From: Fonsecaea monophora
Lineage: Eukaryota > Ascomycota > Eurotiomycetes > Chaetothyriales > Herpotrichiellaceae
Direction of reading: 5' to 3'
NCBI RefSeq assembly: GCF_001642475.1
Contig: NW_019174113.1
Coordinates: forward strand, 1-38,412
Length of the DNA stretch: 38,412 bases
The notes under the pieces were generated by a model. The model had not been told where the DNA came from. It ran no database searches and saw nothing but the letters and a program-made list of their open reading frames with translations. A program made the translations under genes and the position numbers. This document shows positions 1 through 8,899 of this stretch, in pieces (positions within the stretch are counted from its first letter, which is position 1; each line of letters begins with the position of its first letter).

Positions 1-2
1 GA

Positions 3-1368
3 GGACTACACTGGCGAATGGTACTCGGAACAAATGCAAGCGAAACCCTCGCATTTGGCATCGCGGATTTCATCGTCCGTGGCTACGACCGATGGACCGC
101 CGCCGAACTTGGAGTTCACAATGACACGACGAAACAAGCCATGATCTGGAGTTCCAACTTTAAACAAGACTTTGAAGGCGACTTTTCCGTCGACAGGGCC
201 ATCGACATGCACCAGTTTGGTCTTGGATTTGGCTTCTTGTGGGTGGACCTCTTGAATGCGAGGAGCGACGTTGCATTCTTTGGCGACATCAACGAATTGA
301 ATGACCATTCTGGAATCAGCGAGACTGCAGAGCCCAACCCGCCGACCGAGGACGAGTTGAAGAAAGGTGATGAGATCATCGCCGCCCACAATGGCGGTCC
401 CAGCACAGACGGAGGTGACAATGCAAGTAGTGAAGGCGATTCGAAAGAAGTGGTACCAGAAGAGCCTGCCACAGATGCGAAGCCCGAAAGCGATACTTCC
501 GCACCTGGCGTAGACGATGGTACCAAAGTTGAACAGCCCGTCAAGTCGGCCAAGCAGTGGAATATCCGCTCATTAATGTGGTATGTATATCCCCTGGATT
601 GTTTTAATGCTTTGGAGCCGTCTCCCAGAACACAAATCTTCTCCCCTAAACACCCCCGCTGACTATTCATTTTCCAATAACAGGCACCTCCACGGCTTCC
701 TCTTGACCATGCCTTTCCTCGTCGGCTATCCCTTGGCAGTCTATCTACTCCGCTCTCCTCGCACGAGCGCCGCAGGGACGGCGTTCAACTACCACTGGAC
801 CGTCAACGCTCTGTCCTCTATCTCGGTGTCGATCGGTGCGCTGATCGGCTTCGTGAATTCGCGCTCCATCTCCATTCCTCACCAGTACGCTGGCATTCTC
901 ATTGTCTGCGCTTTGGCTGTCCAGCTCGTTTTGGGCTGGAGACACCACGTCGTCTTCATCGCAACTGGCGGCCGCAAGACCTGGATGAGCACTGTCCACG
1001 TCATTTTGGGCCGAATACTCTTCCCGGTCGGAATCATCAATGTCGTCACGGGCCTAATGCTGCGACATTACGGCTGGCCGATTATCTCACTTTGTATCGC
1101 CTTGGCAGTGGTCGAGGTCGTCGTCTTGACCCTCGTGGTAGGCCAGGCGAGGAAGAGGAGACCCGGCGCTATGCAAAAGGGTCCTTCGGCTCCGACGGCC
1201 GACGAAGCAGAAGAGTATTTCCAACTAACCCGCGACGACGACGACGATGAGTTCAGCGACGACGAGCGTGATGAGGAGACCGGGAGGCTGAATGCCGAGG
1301 AGAGAGCCAAGAAGGAAGCAGAACGCGAGGAGCAAAGGAAGAAACTGGCTAAGCTGGATCGTGTGTAA
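3..1368 (+). CDS. DOMON/cytochrome b561 transmembrane redox protein, 5' partial
   Basis: The reading frame is open from the left edge, so the true start lies outside the window. An intron at 581-683 (GTATGT donor, CTGAC branch site, CAG acceptor) joins ...SLMW to HLHGF. After the splice there is a cytochrome b561 domain of about five membrane helices. Four histidines sit in the family's haem-binding contexts: HGFLL (codon at 691), FNYHW (793), HQYAG followed by QLVLG (880), and VHVILGR followed by NVVTGL (997). The upstream part has an H-x-x-x-G segment followed by DLLNA, like the end of a fungal DOMON domain, but that half is only weakly recognisable. The tail is a run of aspartates and then a charged helix. 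The family moves electrons across membranes, often with an external haem domain; the electron donor and acceptor here are unknown. The b561 call is firm; the DOMON part is inferred. Confidence 0.82.
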
Positions 1369-1991
1369 GAATGGGAACTGGGATAGTACGACATGGAGGC
1401 AATCTCGTCCGCCCTGTCTTTTCTTTTCTCTTTTTGTTTTGAGAATACTTTTTGGATGGATTTATCCCACGAGATCATACGAGGGTGAAGGGCACAAAAA
1501 GAAGGTTGATGCGAGTTTCGGGGACAATCAAAGAAAGAACCATGTTGCAAGAATGATATATTTTATATATGTGTGTATATCGAGAGTAAACCTGGGTCCT
1601 CCTTCTCCGTCTGCTCTGAACCACCAGATGTTTGCCGTGGTTTCCGCTGTCGTTTTGTATTTGTATTTGTATCTATGCACCTATACATGTACATACCCAA
1701 TCCTGTCAATAGATACCTTCTGTATCTACCAGTCATGCATTGTCTCTAGCTATGGCTCTGATTCTGATTCTTGACGGACTCGTCACCATCAGAATTCAAT
1801 AAATAAAGGCGAGAAAGAGGGTTGATCCATTAAGATGTTGCGCGGCCCGGGTCTATCATGATCAGGCTATCCTCGATCCAACTCCGGCAATGGTATGGTA
1901 GGGTAGTCAAAGGCGGTTCGTCGTGGTGGGAATAGATACCTCGCATTCATCGTTTCAGACATAATTGTATGTGCATTCATAGCATCTCCTG
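1369..1991. other. Convergent 3' intergenic region
   Basis: This stretch lies between two convergent genes and should hold both 3' untranslated regions. An overlapping double AATAAA-type signal is at 1798-1807 on the + strand, about 430 bases after the b561 stop codon. The T-rich segment at 1418-1455 is also typical of fungal 3' ends. I see no coding potential. Confidence 0.5.
1798..1807 (+). terminator. Poly(A) signal AATAAATAAA
   Basis: Two overlapping AATAAA-type hexamers lie about 430 bases after the b561 stop codon and just beyond the midpoint of the convergent interval. This is a plausible cleavage/polyadenylation signal for that gene; fungal signals are loose, so it is not proof. Confidence 0.4.
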
Positions 1992-2978
1992 TCATATTCC
2001 ACCCACAATCTCCCTCCACTGTGGGAGAAAATCGCCCGTAAAGTACGTCCCCCATATCGTTCCCGCGGCAATGAGCAGCCCACTCAGTTTCTCCGTCCAC
2101 GTATGAAACCAAATCGCCGTCATCATGAGCATCCAAAAGTCAAGCACAACCACCGCATACAGAAAATATCTCGACCATACTCGCACCATTGCCACTGACT
2201 CTGATTCCCACCCCCCTACTGCTTTGCGTTCCTCCTCGGTCATATCATGAGCCAATGCCGCAGCGGCTCGAGGCGAAACGGACGGATGCGCAGAGTCCCG
2301 GTCTGCGATGTATATCTCGTACAGCAGAAAGGCCGAGGAAAGCGCCAGCATGAATACGTGACCTGATATGTCATGTCCACCGCGCCATGCTCCACCTGCA
2401 GCTTTACATGCGGGGCCTGATGCAATCATGGTCATGTCAAGCGCGTCTTTCAGTCCAGTGGTGTTGATCAGTTGAGGCTCACAGTGACCGCCGGTGATGG
2501 TGAAACTTCGATCGACAAGCGCAGGACCAAAACACCATTGCGTTGTTAGAAACCATGAAATGGTCACCAGACCATAGCGTAAGGTCGACTGTGCGTAGTG
2601 TTTCAGTGCACTAGCTGGCGGCGGTCGGGTAGCGATTTGGAGCAGTAGAAAGGCAAGGGTGGTCCAAAACCAACCAAACTTCACAAAATATACGTTGATT
2701 ATGTTGCGCTTGCCAGCAAAGTAGTTGGTCGAATGGAAGTGCGGAACGTTGAGGTCGGATGTGATTCCGGGAGCGAGTGATTCGGCGGGCGGAGGACTCG
2801 CAACTGGGGAGAGGAAGGCGAAGAGAGAGCCCAGTGCGAGGACAACAGGATAAACGAGGAGGAGGTAGGCCGACGGCCTCTGCCGTGTAGAGTGCATGGA
2901 TGTATGTGTAATTTGCTGTGACTGATCTTGTTTCTCTTGCGCTGCAACAGCCCGGCCGTTACGATGCACCGCAGGCAT
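1992..2978 (-). CDS. SCS3: FIT family (FITM2/Scs3) ER lipid-droplet protein
   Basis: This is an intronless 328-residue polytopic membrane protein. The first helix (about residues 37-60, with LLLVYPVVLALGSLF) matches the FIT N-terminus, followed by an FAGKRN-x-INVYFVKFGWFW segment. The family signature GHDISGH lies at about residues 201-207, and a second conserved histidine sits in WFHTWTEKLSG (about residue 292). In the family these histidines belong to the lipid-phosphatase-like active site that cleaves fatty acyl-CoA in the ER lumen, which affects lipid-droplet budding, ER membrane balance and inositol metabolism. Length is close to yeast Scs3. The ATG at 2978 opens the frame. A second ATG at codon 27 (2900), just before the first helix, is an alternative start. 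The gene converges with the b561 gene; a perfect CRE palindrome lies about 220 bases upstream. Confidence 0.9.
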   Translation of the reverse strand: MPAVHRNGRAVAAQEKQDQSQQITHTSMHSTRQRPSAYLLLVYPVVLALGSLFAFLSPVASPPPAESLAPGITSDLNVPHFHSTNYFAGKRNIINVYFVKFGWFWTTLAFLLLQIATRPPPASALKHYAQSTLRYGLVTISWFLTTQWCFGPALVDRSFTITGGHCEPQLINTTGLKDALDMTMIASGPACKAAGGAWRGGHDISGHVFMLALSSAFLLYEIYIADRDSAHPSVSPRAAAALAHDMTEEERKAVGGWESESVAMVRVWSRYFLYAVVVLDFWMLMMTAIWFHTWTEKLSGLLIAAGTIWGTYFTGDFLPQWREIVGGI

Positions 2979-3025
2979 GGTATTGAGGAAAGAGGAAGGA
3001 CTGTGGGTGGAGGATGGTGGAAATG

Positions 3026-3043
3026 TCAGCTTAGACCCAACAT
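3026..3043 (-). other. Short upstream ORF before the FIT gene
   Basis: A minus-strand ATG at 3043 opens five codons (MLGLS) and stops at 3026, 47 bases before the FIT start at 2978. If the transcript begins upstream of it, ribosomes would meet this frame first. The transcription start is not visible in the sequence, so the role is inferred. Confidence 0.3.
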
Positions 3044-3196
3044 GACCTTTTCAGACAACTCTCAAGATGAAGATGTGTCCACAATTCGAATACTGGCAAC
3101 AATAGAGGCAAGGTTGGAGGCAGAGGCGATGACGGGTGCAGAGGCTTGGGAGGCTGAGAGGGAAATGAATAAAGGCTCAAAGCTGTTTTGATCAGA

Positions 3197-3204
3197 TGAC
3201 GTCA
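3197..3204. promoter_or_regulatory. CRE/ATF-type palindrome TGACGTCA
   Basis: A perfect eight-base CRE palindrome lies 219 bases upstream of the FIT/Scs3 start codon and about 1.17 kb from the Bcs1-like start. Fungal bZIP factors of the ATF/CREB type (Sko1 or AtfA class, and Hac1-like factors on related sites) bind this core. One chance copy per 65 kb of random sequence is expected, so its promoter position is suggestive only. Confidence 0.45.
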
Positions 3205-4257
3205 ATCTTCTCGAAAGCCCCATCAACCATCGAGTATTACTTGGTGCCTTCGTATTTGTTTGTTTGGGAGAAAGACAGCCTCAACGTCCATCCTTCTGTC
3301 TACGTTTCCCATGACACCGCGTTTGCACTCTTCTTCCCATCATAGTCACACCCATCTCCCACGGTTTGTATCCTTATCTCTCGGTCGTTTCTTGCTCGCC
3401 AGATCACCTCCGAGCGTCCAGCCTGTCAATGTTCGGCACGAAACAGAGTGAGAGCTGCGATCCAGGCTCAATGAGATGAAGAGAAGATGAAGCTACACAC
3501 TACAGGAAGGGATATTACCTCAGGAAGAGAAAGAGAGAGGGATCGAAAGATCTATAGCAGAAGATCCATGGAGGATCGGAGAATGAATAGCCACACACAC
3601 ACATATCATAGAGGTATCTGCCAGGCAGTGTGCGTGGGTTCGGCGTCGTTTGCTATTGCAGTATCATATCCGTGGTTCCCGCATCACATTTGCCATCCTT
3701 GTTCTTTCTTTTCTTCAGCCACATGGCATGTAGAAAAGGATCTACAGATTCGAGGCCTTACAAGATCCCGTCCAGGCAGCCTAGAGGCGTAAGAGCTTGA
3801 CAAGGCTGATGAGCCTCCCTACCATACATGTCCTTGTATGATGATCCAGCCGTGTCCCTCGCCACCTCCCTGGAGATATGGCGGTCGAGCTTGTTTGTAT
3901 CCCGGATGCCTGACGACAACAGGGATCCCATTTTATTGTCCAATCAGCGACTTTAAGATCCTTGTCTTGTACTCTGCTGCCTGAGCCCACTCAATGCATC
4001 CTGATTGTGCTCCACTGGCTCAGGCGGCACACAAACGGTGACAGGCGAAAATGCCCAACGCTGGAGGGGGAGCCAGATGTATATGACGGGACAGACTAGT
4101 CTATACAGATCGTCGGCCCATCGACGAGAACGATCCATTCAATAGAGTCGGTAGTCGAGGTCTGGAGCAGGCAGAAAGTGATCACGTTTTGACTGATTTT
4201 TCAGCTGACCAACGCCTTGCCTTGTCGCCTCACAAATCTCCTGCACGGCTTCACCGC

Positions 4258-4290
4258 ATGGGGGTCTTTCATTTTGCATTCACTTTGTGA
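4258..4290 (+). other. Short upstream ORF before the Bcs1-like gene
   Basis: An ATG at 4258 opens a ten-codon frame (MGVFHFALTL) that ends 85 bases before the main start at 4376. Whether it lies in the mRNA leader depends on the unmapped transcription start. Confidence 0.25.
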
Positions 4291-4375
4291 GACATTGACT
4301 TTACATATCACCTGCCGGACACCGCCAGGTCCATCGATTGTCTGTCTCTGACAAACAACATCGCCTGCTCCAAAG

Positions 4376-6437
4376 ATGAATCTCCAACGGGTAAAGAAAA
4401 CTGTCGTTGCGGGTAGCAGCAGCCTTGTCGACCTTCCCGAATACATCATCACTTCGTTCGTCCCTGGAGCACGACCATTGTTAGACAAACACCCAACCTT
4501 CTTCCGCTTCTTTGGACTTCTCCTGGCCCTCTACTACTTTGGCCCCATCGCTCGGTTCAAATCACTATGGTCTCAGTTCTCCTCCGTCATCGTTGCCACC
4601 ATCAACATTTCGTCCGACGAGGACCTCTTCAGCTACCTAACTACCTACCTGTCAGAGCGGAAAACCCTCCGTGCGGATCAGGTCTTGACCGCCGTGTCCG
4701 GCAACTCCCAGGAGGCAGGTCGACGGAGAAACCGGCGGCTCGACCCAGATGTCGAAGAGACGAGGCGGGCTAATGAAACTCCCAAGATAAAGTACGAGCA
4801 AGGCCAGGGCTTGCAATTATTCGTTCACAAGGGCAAGCTCTTCTTTTGTAGTCGCAAGTACGGTGACGGCCACACCTACTATGGCAATCGATACAAGAGG
4901 ATGGAAATCATCTCCATATCCTGCCTGGGTCGCTCGACGCAACCCATCAAGGACCTTATCGAGCATGTCTACTACCTGAACAAAGCCAAAGAGCGCGCAT
5001 TGACCATTATTCGAAGACCGTATAGAGGAGGCCAGACATGGAGTCGTGTCACTTCGAAACCCCGGAGAGCACTCGACACCGTGATATTGGATGCGGAGCA
5101 AAAAGTCCAGATCATCGCAGACATGGCCGAGTACATGGACGAAGCAACCATGAATTTCTACGCCAACCACGGTATCCCTTACCGACGAGGATATCTTTTC
5201 CATGGTCCACCCGGAGTCGGCAAGACTTCATTCGCACTTGCTCTCGCTTCGAATTTCAACCTCGACGTGTATAATCTTTCGCTACTGGACAACGACTTGA
5301 CAGACTCGGATTTGATTTCACTCCTCAATCAGCTCCCTGGTCGGTCTCTCTTGCTGTTAGAAGATATCGATACCGCAGGTCTGAATAGAAAAGGAGGGAA
5401 GTCCACTGTATCATCTCGAAATTGGAATAGTCGACGTGGGAGAATGCCTCCTCGTGACCCCGAGGATTACGATGTCGACAATGACGAAGACAGTGGCTCT
5501 GCCTCACGCGTCACGCTGAGTGGGCTGCTGAATGCGATCGACGGTGTTGCCGCGCCTGAGGGCCATGTTTTGATCATGTAAGTCTTCTCTTGTCATCTTC
5601 AGTATTCAAGCAGCAGAAACAAGCAACATGCCATCCCAGAGCACTGTTCTTATTTCCGCTTACTCAAGCTGTGGCAACATTCTCTTGTGTGATAACCTTC
5701 GCTGACTACGATTGTAAAGGACGACCAACAAACCGAACGAACTTGACGACGCCCTCGTGCGAGCCGGCCGAATCAGCGTGAGGGTGGGCTTTAGCAATGC
5801 AAGTAAAAAGCAAGCAGAGGAGATATTTTTGAGAATGTATCTGGATTTACCGAGCGGCGCAAGTTTGAGGGAAACCGAGGAGGGAACTGGAGCATTCACG
5901 GACTCGATGACTGCTCCAGCGCCTTCGTCTGACAGTGAGGCCGAAAAGAGTGGTTTTGAACTGCCAGACGACATGGAAACCACACGCCTGCGTGGTCTCG
6001 CGCAGAAATTTGCTTCGCTGATCCCCGAAGGCGATTTTTCGCCTGCCGATCTTCAAGACTACCTTCTCATCAACAAAAAGGACCCAGAGAAAGCGTTGGA
6101 CGAGCTACCCAAGTGGATCGAAGATATCTACGAAGAGCGGAAGAAGAGGGAAGAGGAGCGGGAGGAGGAACGAGAGGAGAAGAGGGAGAAGAACAAAGAG
6201 GAAAGGCGGAGGTTTAGGGAGGAGGTGAAGAGAGCCGTGAAAGGCGTAGAGGAAGACGAGGACGAGGGCGAGGATGATGCGGACGACAAGAGTAAAACCA
6301 AGGATGGGACTAAAGAAGCGGGAGCGGGAAAAGGCGGCAATGGTGACAACAACATGAAGGCTGAAAAGAAGGACACTGATACCGCTGGTGGCGGTGATAA
6401 ATCTGGCCAGAAGAGTGATGCTGCCAGCAAGGCCTAG
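4376..6437 (+). CDS. Bcs1-like AAA ATPase with charged C-terminal tail
   Basis: There are two exons, 4376-5577 and 5720-6437. The 142-base intron (GTAAGT donor, CTGAC branch site) splits the ATG codon just before TTNKPNELDDAL. The product is 639 residues. A membrane helix lies at about residues 43-62, followed by a BCS1 N-terminal domain. The AAA core has Walker A GPPGVGKT (about 277-284), Walker B LLLLEDID (Glu about 329) and the SGLLNAIDGV segment. The usual ALIRPGR motif reads ALVRAGRISVRV, keeping both arginines but losing the proline and the following acidic residue. The tail is a long E/R/K-rich helix and then a low-complexity acidic stretch. True Bcs1 folds and inserts the Rieske protein of mitochondrial complex III. 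Filamentous fungi carry many diverged paralogues, and this looks like one of those, so its substrate is unknown. Confidence 0.88.
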
Positions 6438-7009
6438 ACAGCACAGAAGATGAGGTGATAACGCAACACTCACCCCGAGCTCTATATGCTCAGCTCATGA
6501 CTACCATAGCAACGGACATGTCCATTGAACTTGATCAATCGAAGAAATTCTGGGGAATTAGGGCGAGAATTACTCTGCAGACTCGCCGAGCGGAACATGC
6601 ACTGGCACTGGCATGTTGCCGTCCTTGCTGGCGGATGACGATGAACAAGGGCTCGCTTGAAATCTACCGTAGGGATCTGATGGTCGGAAACATGGCAGAG
6701 ACTGGGTGTTATGGGTTGAAGCCGTTTGAGAGACGTGCTTGTCACTGGCGTCGACCCGAGGACATACATACAGCAACAGTTCAGGGATGTTGATGGGGCG
6801 ACCGTTGTAATGAATCTTACTATCAACCCGTGACCACGCAGATATGATTCCCCGGGGTTCTAACCACCGTTGTTCACGACGGACTGGACGAATCAACTCT
6901 TCTGGCCATCGATCTTCTTCGTACTTTTCATTCCCGGTCGTCCCCAGTGTTGCGTCTGGGGGGCCTCCATCGTGCCAGTGAAACTGTGTCTCGCTCTGGT
7001 CCCGTGATG
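6438..7009. other. Convergent 3' intergenic region
   Basis: This lies between the Bcs1-like gene and the polyprenol reductase gene, which point toward each other. It should contain both 3' untranslated regions. The open frames on either strand have no recognisable motif. Confidence 0.4.
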
Positions 7010-7966
7010 TTAATAAACCGGGGGGACCATTCTCCATCTCTTAGTGACCTCCCACGCCCTGTCAGGAAATTTCGTCCGAAGCCACTTCTTTGTCCCATCG
7101 GCTGTCACACCCAGGTTCACCGCGACAAAGACAAGAGCGCAGAAGAGTGTCCAGTTAATGGATGCTATTGCTGGTTTCCGGCTGTCACCATGGTGCTGGG
7201 AAAGGACTTCTCGAAATGGCGCGTCTAGGAAGGAGAGGCTGAGGTAGATAAGACACTCGGCAGTGTAATGTGGCGCCACGATCCATCGAAAGGCATGTTT
7301 CTCTGGCAAGGTGTATTTCTTCAGGTCTGACAGGTAGCGGTGATAGAGATTTTGTCGGTCACTGGCCCAGAAGAAGAGGAATGTCCATATCAGAGTCTTG
7401 GCCGTCCATAAAACAGTTCCCTGATCCCTGCCTGCTTCGGTTCTCTGGGCTTGATTGAAGTCGACGTCGAGATGCTCCACCCAGATGGCCAGGTTCGTGA
7501 CCACATAAAATACCATGCCGAGGACATAGTGACCTATCCACATCCGTGAATTGCTCGGTTGGGCAAGGACGAGACACTCAATCAGTCGTCGACAACCTTG
7601 AAGTAGCATCAATACCGAACAACAAAAAGGGATGTCCATGTTCGGGTTCTTGGTCGTTTCTGCATAGTGATGAAAAGTGAACAGACAGGCTAGTGAGCAT
7701 GTGATGGACAGGACATAGAAGTGAGTGAACCATGCATGAGGGACAGTGAAAGTAGCAACGTAGTCGAGAAATCTCGCTCCTACCCAAGGCTGATTCTTCT
7801 TTGTAGATTTGCCCTTCCCACTACTGTGATCTTGGTCTCCCGCACGGGGTCCATATGCGAGGAATCGATCTTTGAGTGCAGGAATCAGGCGGATGATGAG
7901 GATGGCTAGACTGCTGAGGAGATAGAAGGCTCTGATCGCCTGAATGACTGATGAAGTCTGCATCAT
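7010..7966 (-). CDS. DFG10: Polyprenol reductase (Dfg10/SRD5A3 type)
   Basis: This is an intronless 318-residue membrane protein with about six to seven helices and the C-terminal steroid 5-alpha-reductase domain. Diagnostic stretches in order are LQGCRRLIEC, IGHYVLGMVFYV, LPEKHAFRWIVAPHYTAEC, IYLSLSFLDAP and a terminal NLGVTADGTKKWLRTKFP. The QGxRRLxE and PHYTxE combination is characteristic of the polyprenol reductase branch. The enzyme supports conversion of polyprenol to dolichol at the ER, supplying the lipid carrier for N-glycosylation, O-mannosylation and GPI anchors. The frame opens with two adjacent ATG codons (7966 and 7963). It converges with the Bcs1-like gene and diverges from the ankyrin protein gene. 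Confidence 0.9.
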   Translation of the reverse strand: MMQTSSVIQAIRAFYLLSSLAILIIRLIPALKDRFLAYGPRAGDQDHSSGKGKSTKKNQPWVGARFLDYVATFTVPHAWFTHFYVLSITCSLACLFTFHHYAETTKNPNMDIPFCCSVLMLLQGCRRLIECLVLAQPSNSRMWIGHYVLGMVFYVVTNLAIWVEHLDVDFNQAQRTEAGRDQGTVLWTAKTLIWTFLFFWASDRQNLYHRYLSDLKKYTLPEKHAFRWIVAPHYTAECLIYLSLSFLDAPFREVLSQHHGDSRKPAIASINWTLFCALVFVAVNLGVTADGTKKWLRTKFPDRAWEVTKRWRMVPPVY

Positions 7967-8899
7967 GCAGGGTCTCTTGACTGTCTGTGTCTGGCTGGCT
8001 CACCGTGGGATTCATGTCCAGACCTCACAATTCATGCAGGAAGATTCAAAACCGCGCCAATGTTGCCCTTTGCCATCGTTTTTCTCGCGCTCGCTGGCAA
8101 TCGCAGATAAGAAACAGCGGTCATACAGGACGTGGAACAGGCGAGTCTGGGAGCACCGGCCCGCTCGGGGGAAGTCTGTGCAGAAGGACAGAAGGAGAGG
8201 TGAGTGGAGAGCTGAAATACTACTCATGCGTCTGAGTGCTCGTAGTGGATGTTTAGTGGTCCAAAAGATGAAATCTGGTTCGAGCGGAGATGGAAATTGG
8301 GCTCCTGATCAGAAAAGATCCGTTGGGCGCCGGATGGTTTTGCCAGGGACACCCCCGACTGGTTGGCTGGGAGCCCTGAGATAAAGTGTCCTTGTTTCTA
8401 GTTGGGGGGGTTGGGGCCACCACCACGGTTGCCTACCACCTACCCAGAGGCAAACAAGCATGTTGTAGAGCCTGGAACAAGGAGTGGGGGGAGCCCACCA
8501 ATTCCAATTTGAGCCTCCCAGTGCGCCTGGGGCATTTCAGCTCACGTGAACAGGATCTGCGAGCCACCAAGGCTTGGAGTCGAAATCGAGTTTCGTCTCC
8601 CCCGTCTCTTTGGGCTTGTGTTTCTGTGCTTCACAATGTGGTGAACCCATCAAAACGCCCACCCAAACAGGACGCTTCATCTCCCTGCACCGTGTCCGAA
8701 CTCCCTCCCGCACGCCAGCATCCATACACGGCTTGAAAACGTTATCGCTCGCCCGCCCGACCACCTCTGTCACCCTTCACCGCCGGTGTCCGTCGATACT
8801 CTCTATCCCAACCTCCTCCATCCGCAACACCCATTCTCCCCGTCCAAAACGGCCAACGACATCTCTCAGAGCGAGAATGAAGAGGAGACGACCATCGTT
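7967..8899. other. Divergent promoter region, Dfg10 and ankyrin protein
   Basis: This 933-base interval separates two divergent start codons. An eight-base palindrome TCACGTGA (CACGTG E-box core) lies at 8542-8549. The 8640-8870 part is C-rich with few purine runs, as in fungal leaders close to a transcription start. The ankyrin frame is open upstream to 8786 but has no ATG before 8900. Confidence 0.4.

Larger units (their letters stand above)
2979..4375. other. Divergent promoter region, FIT gene and Bcs1-like gene
   Basis: About 1.4 kb separate the two divergent start codons. Visible items are a CRE-type palindrome (3197-3204), a short CA dinucleotide run (about 3592-3603), a purine-rich AG tract near 3525-3545, and one short upstream ORF near each start codon. 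Open frames here are short, have no recognisable domain and look like chance frames. Confidence 0.45.

Noticed and set aside
8786..8899. Starting the ankyrin protein at 8786
   Set aside because: That codon is GTG; the first in-frame ATG is at 8900.
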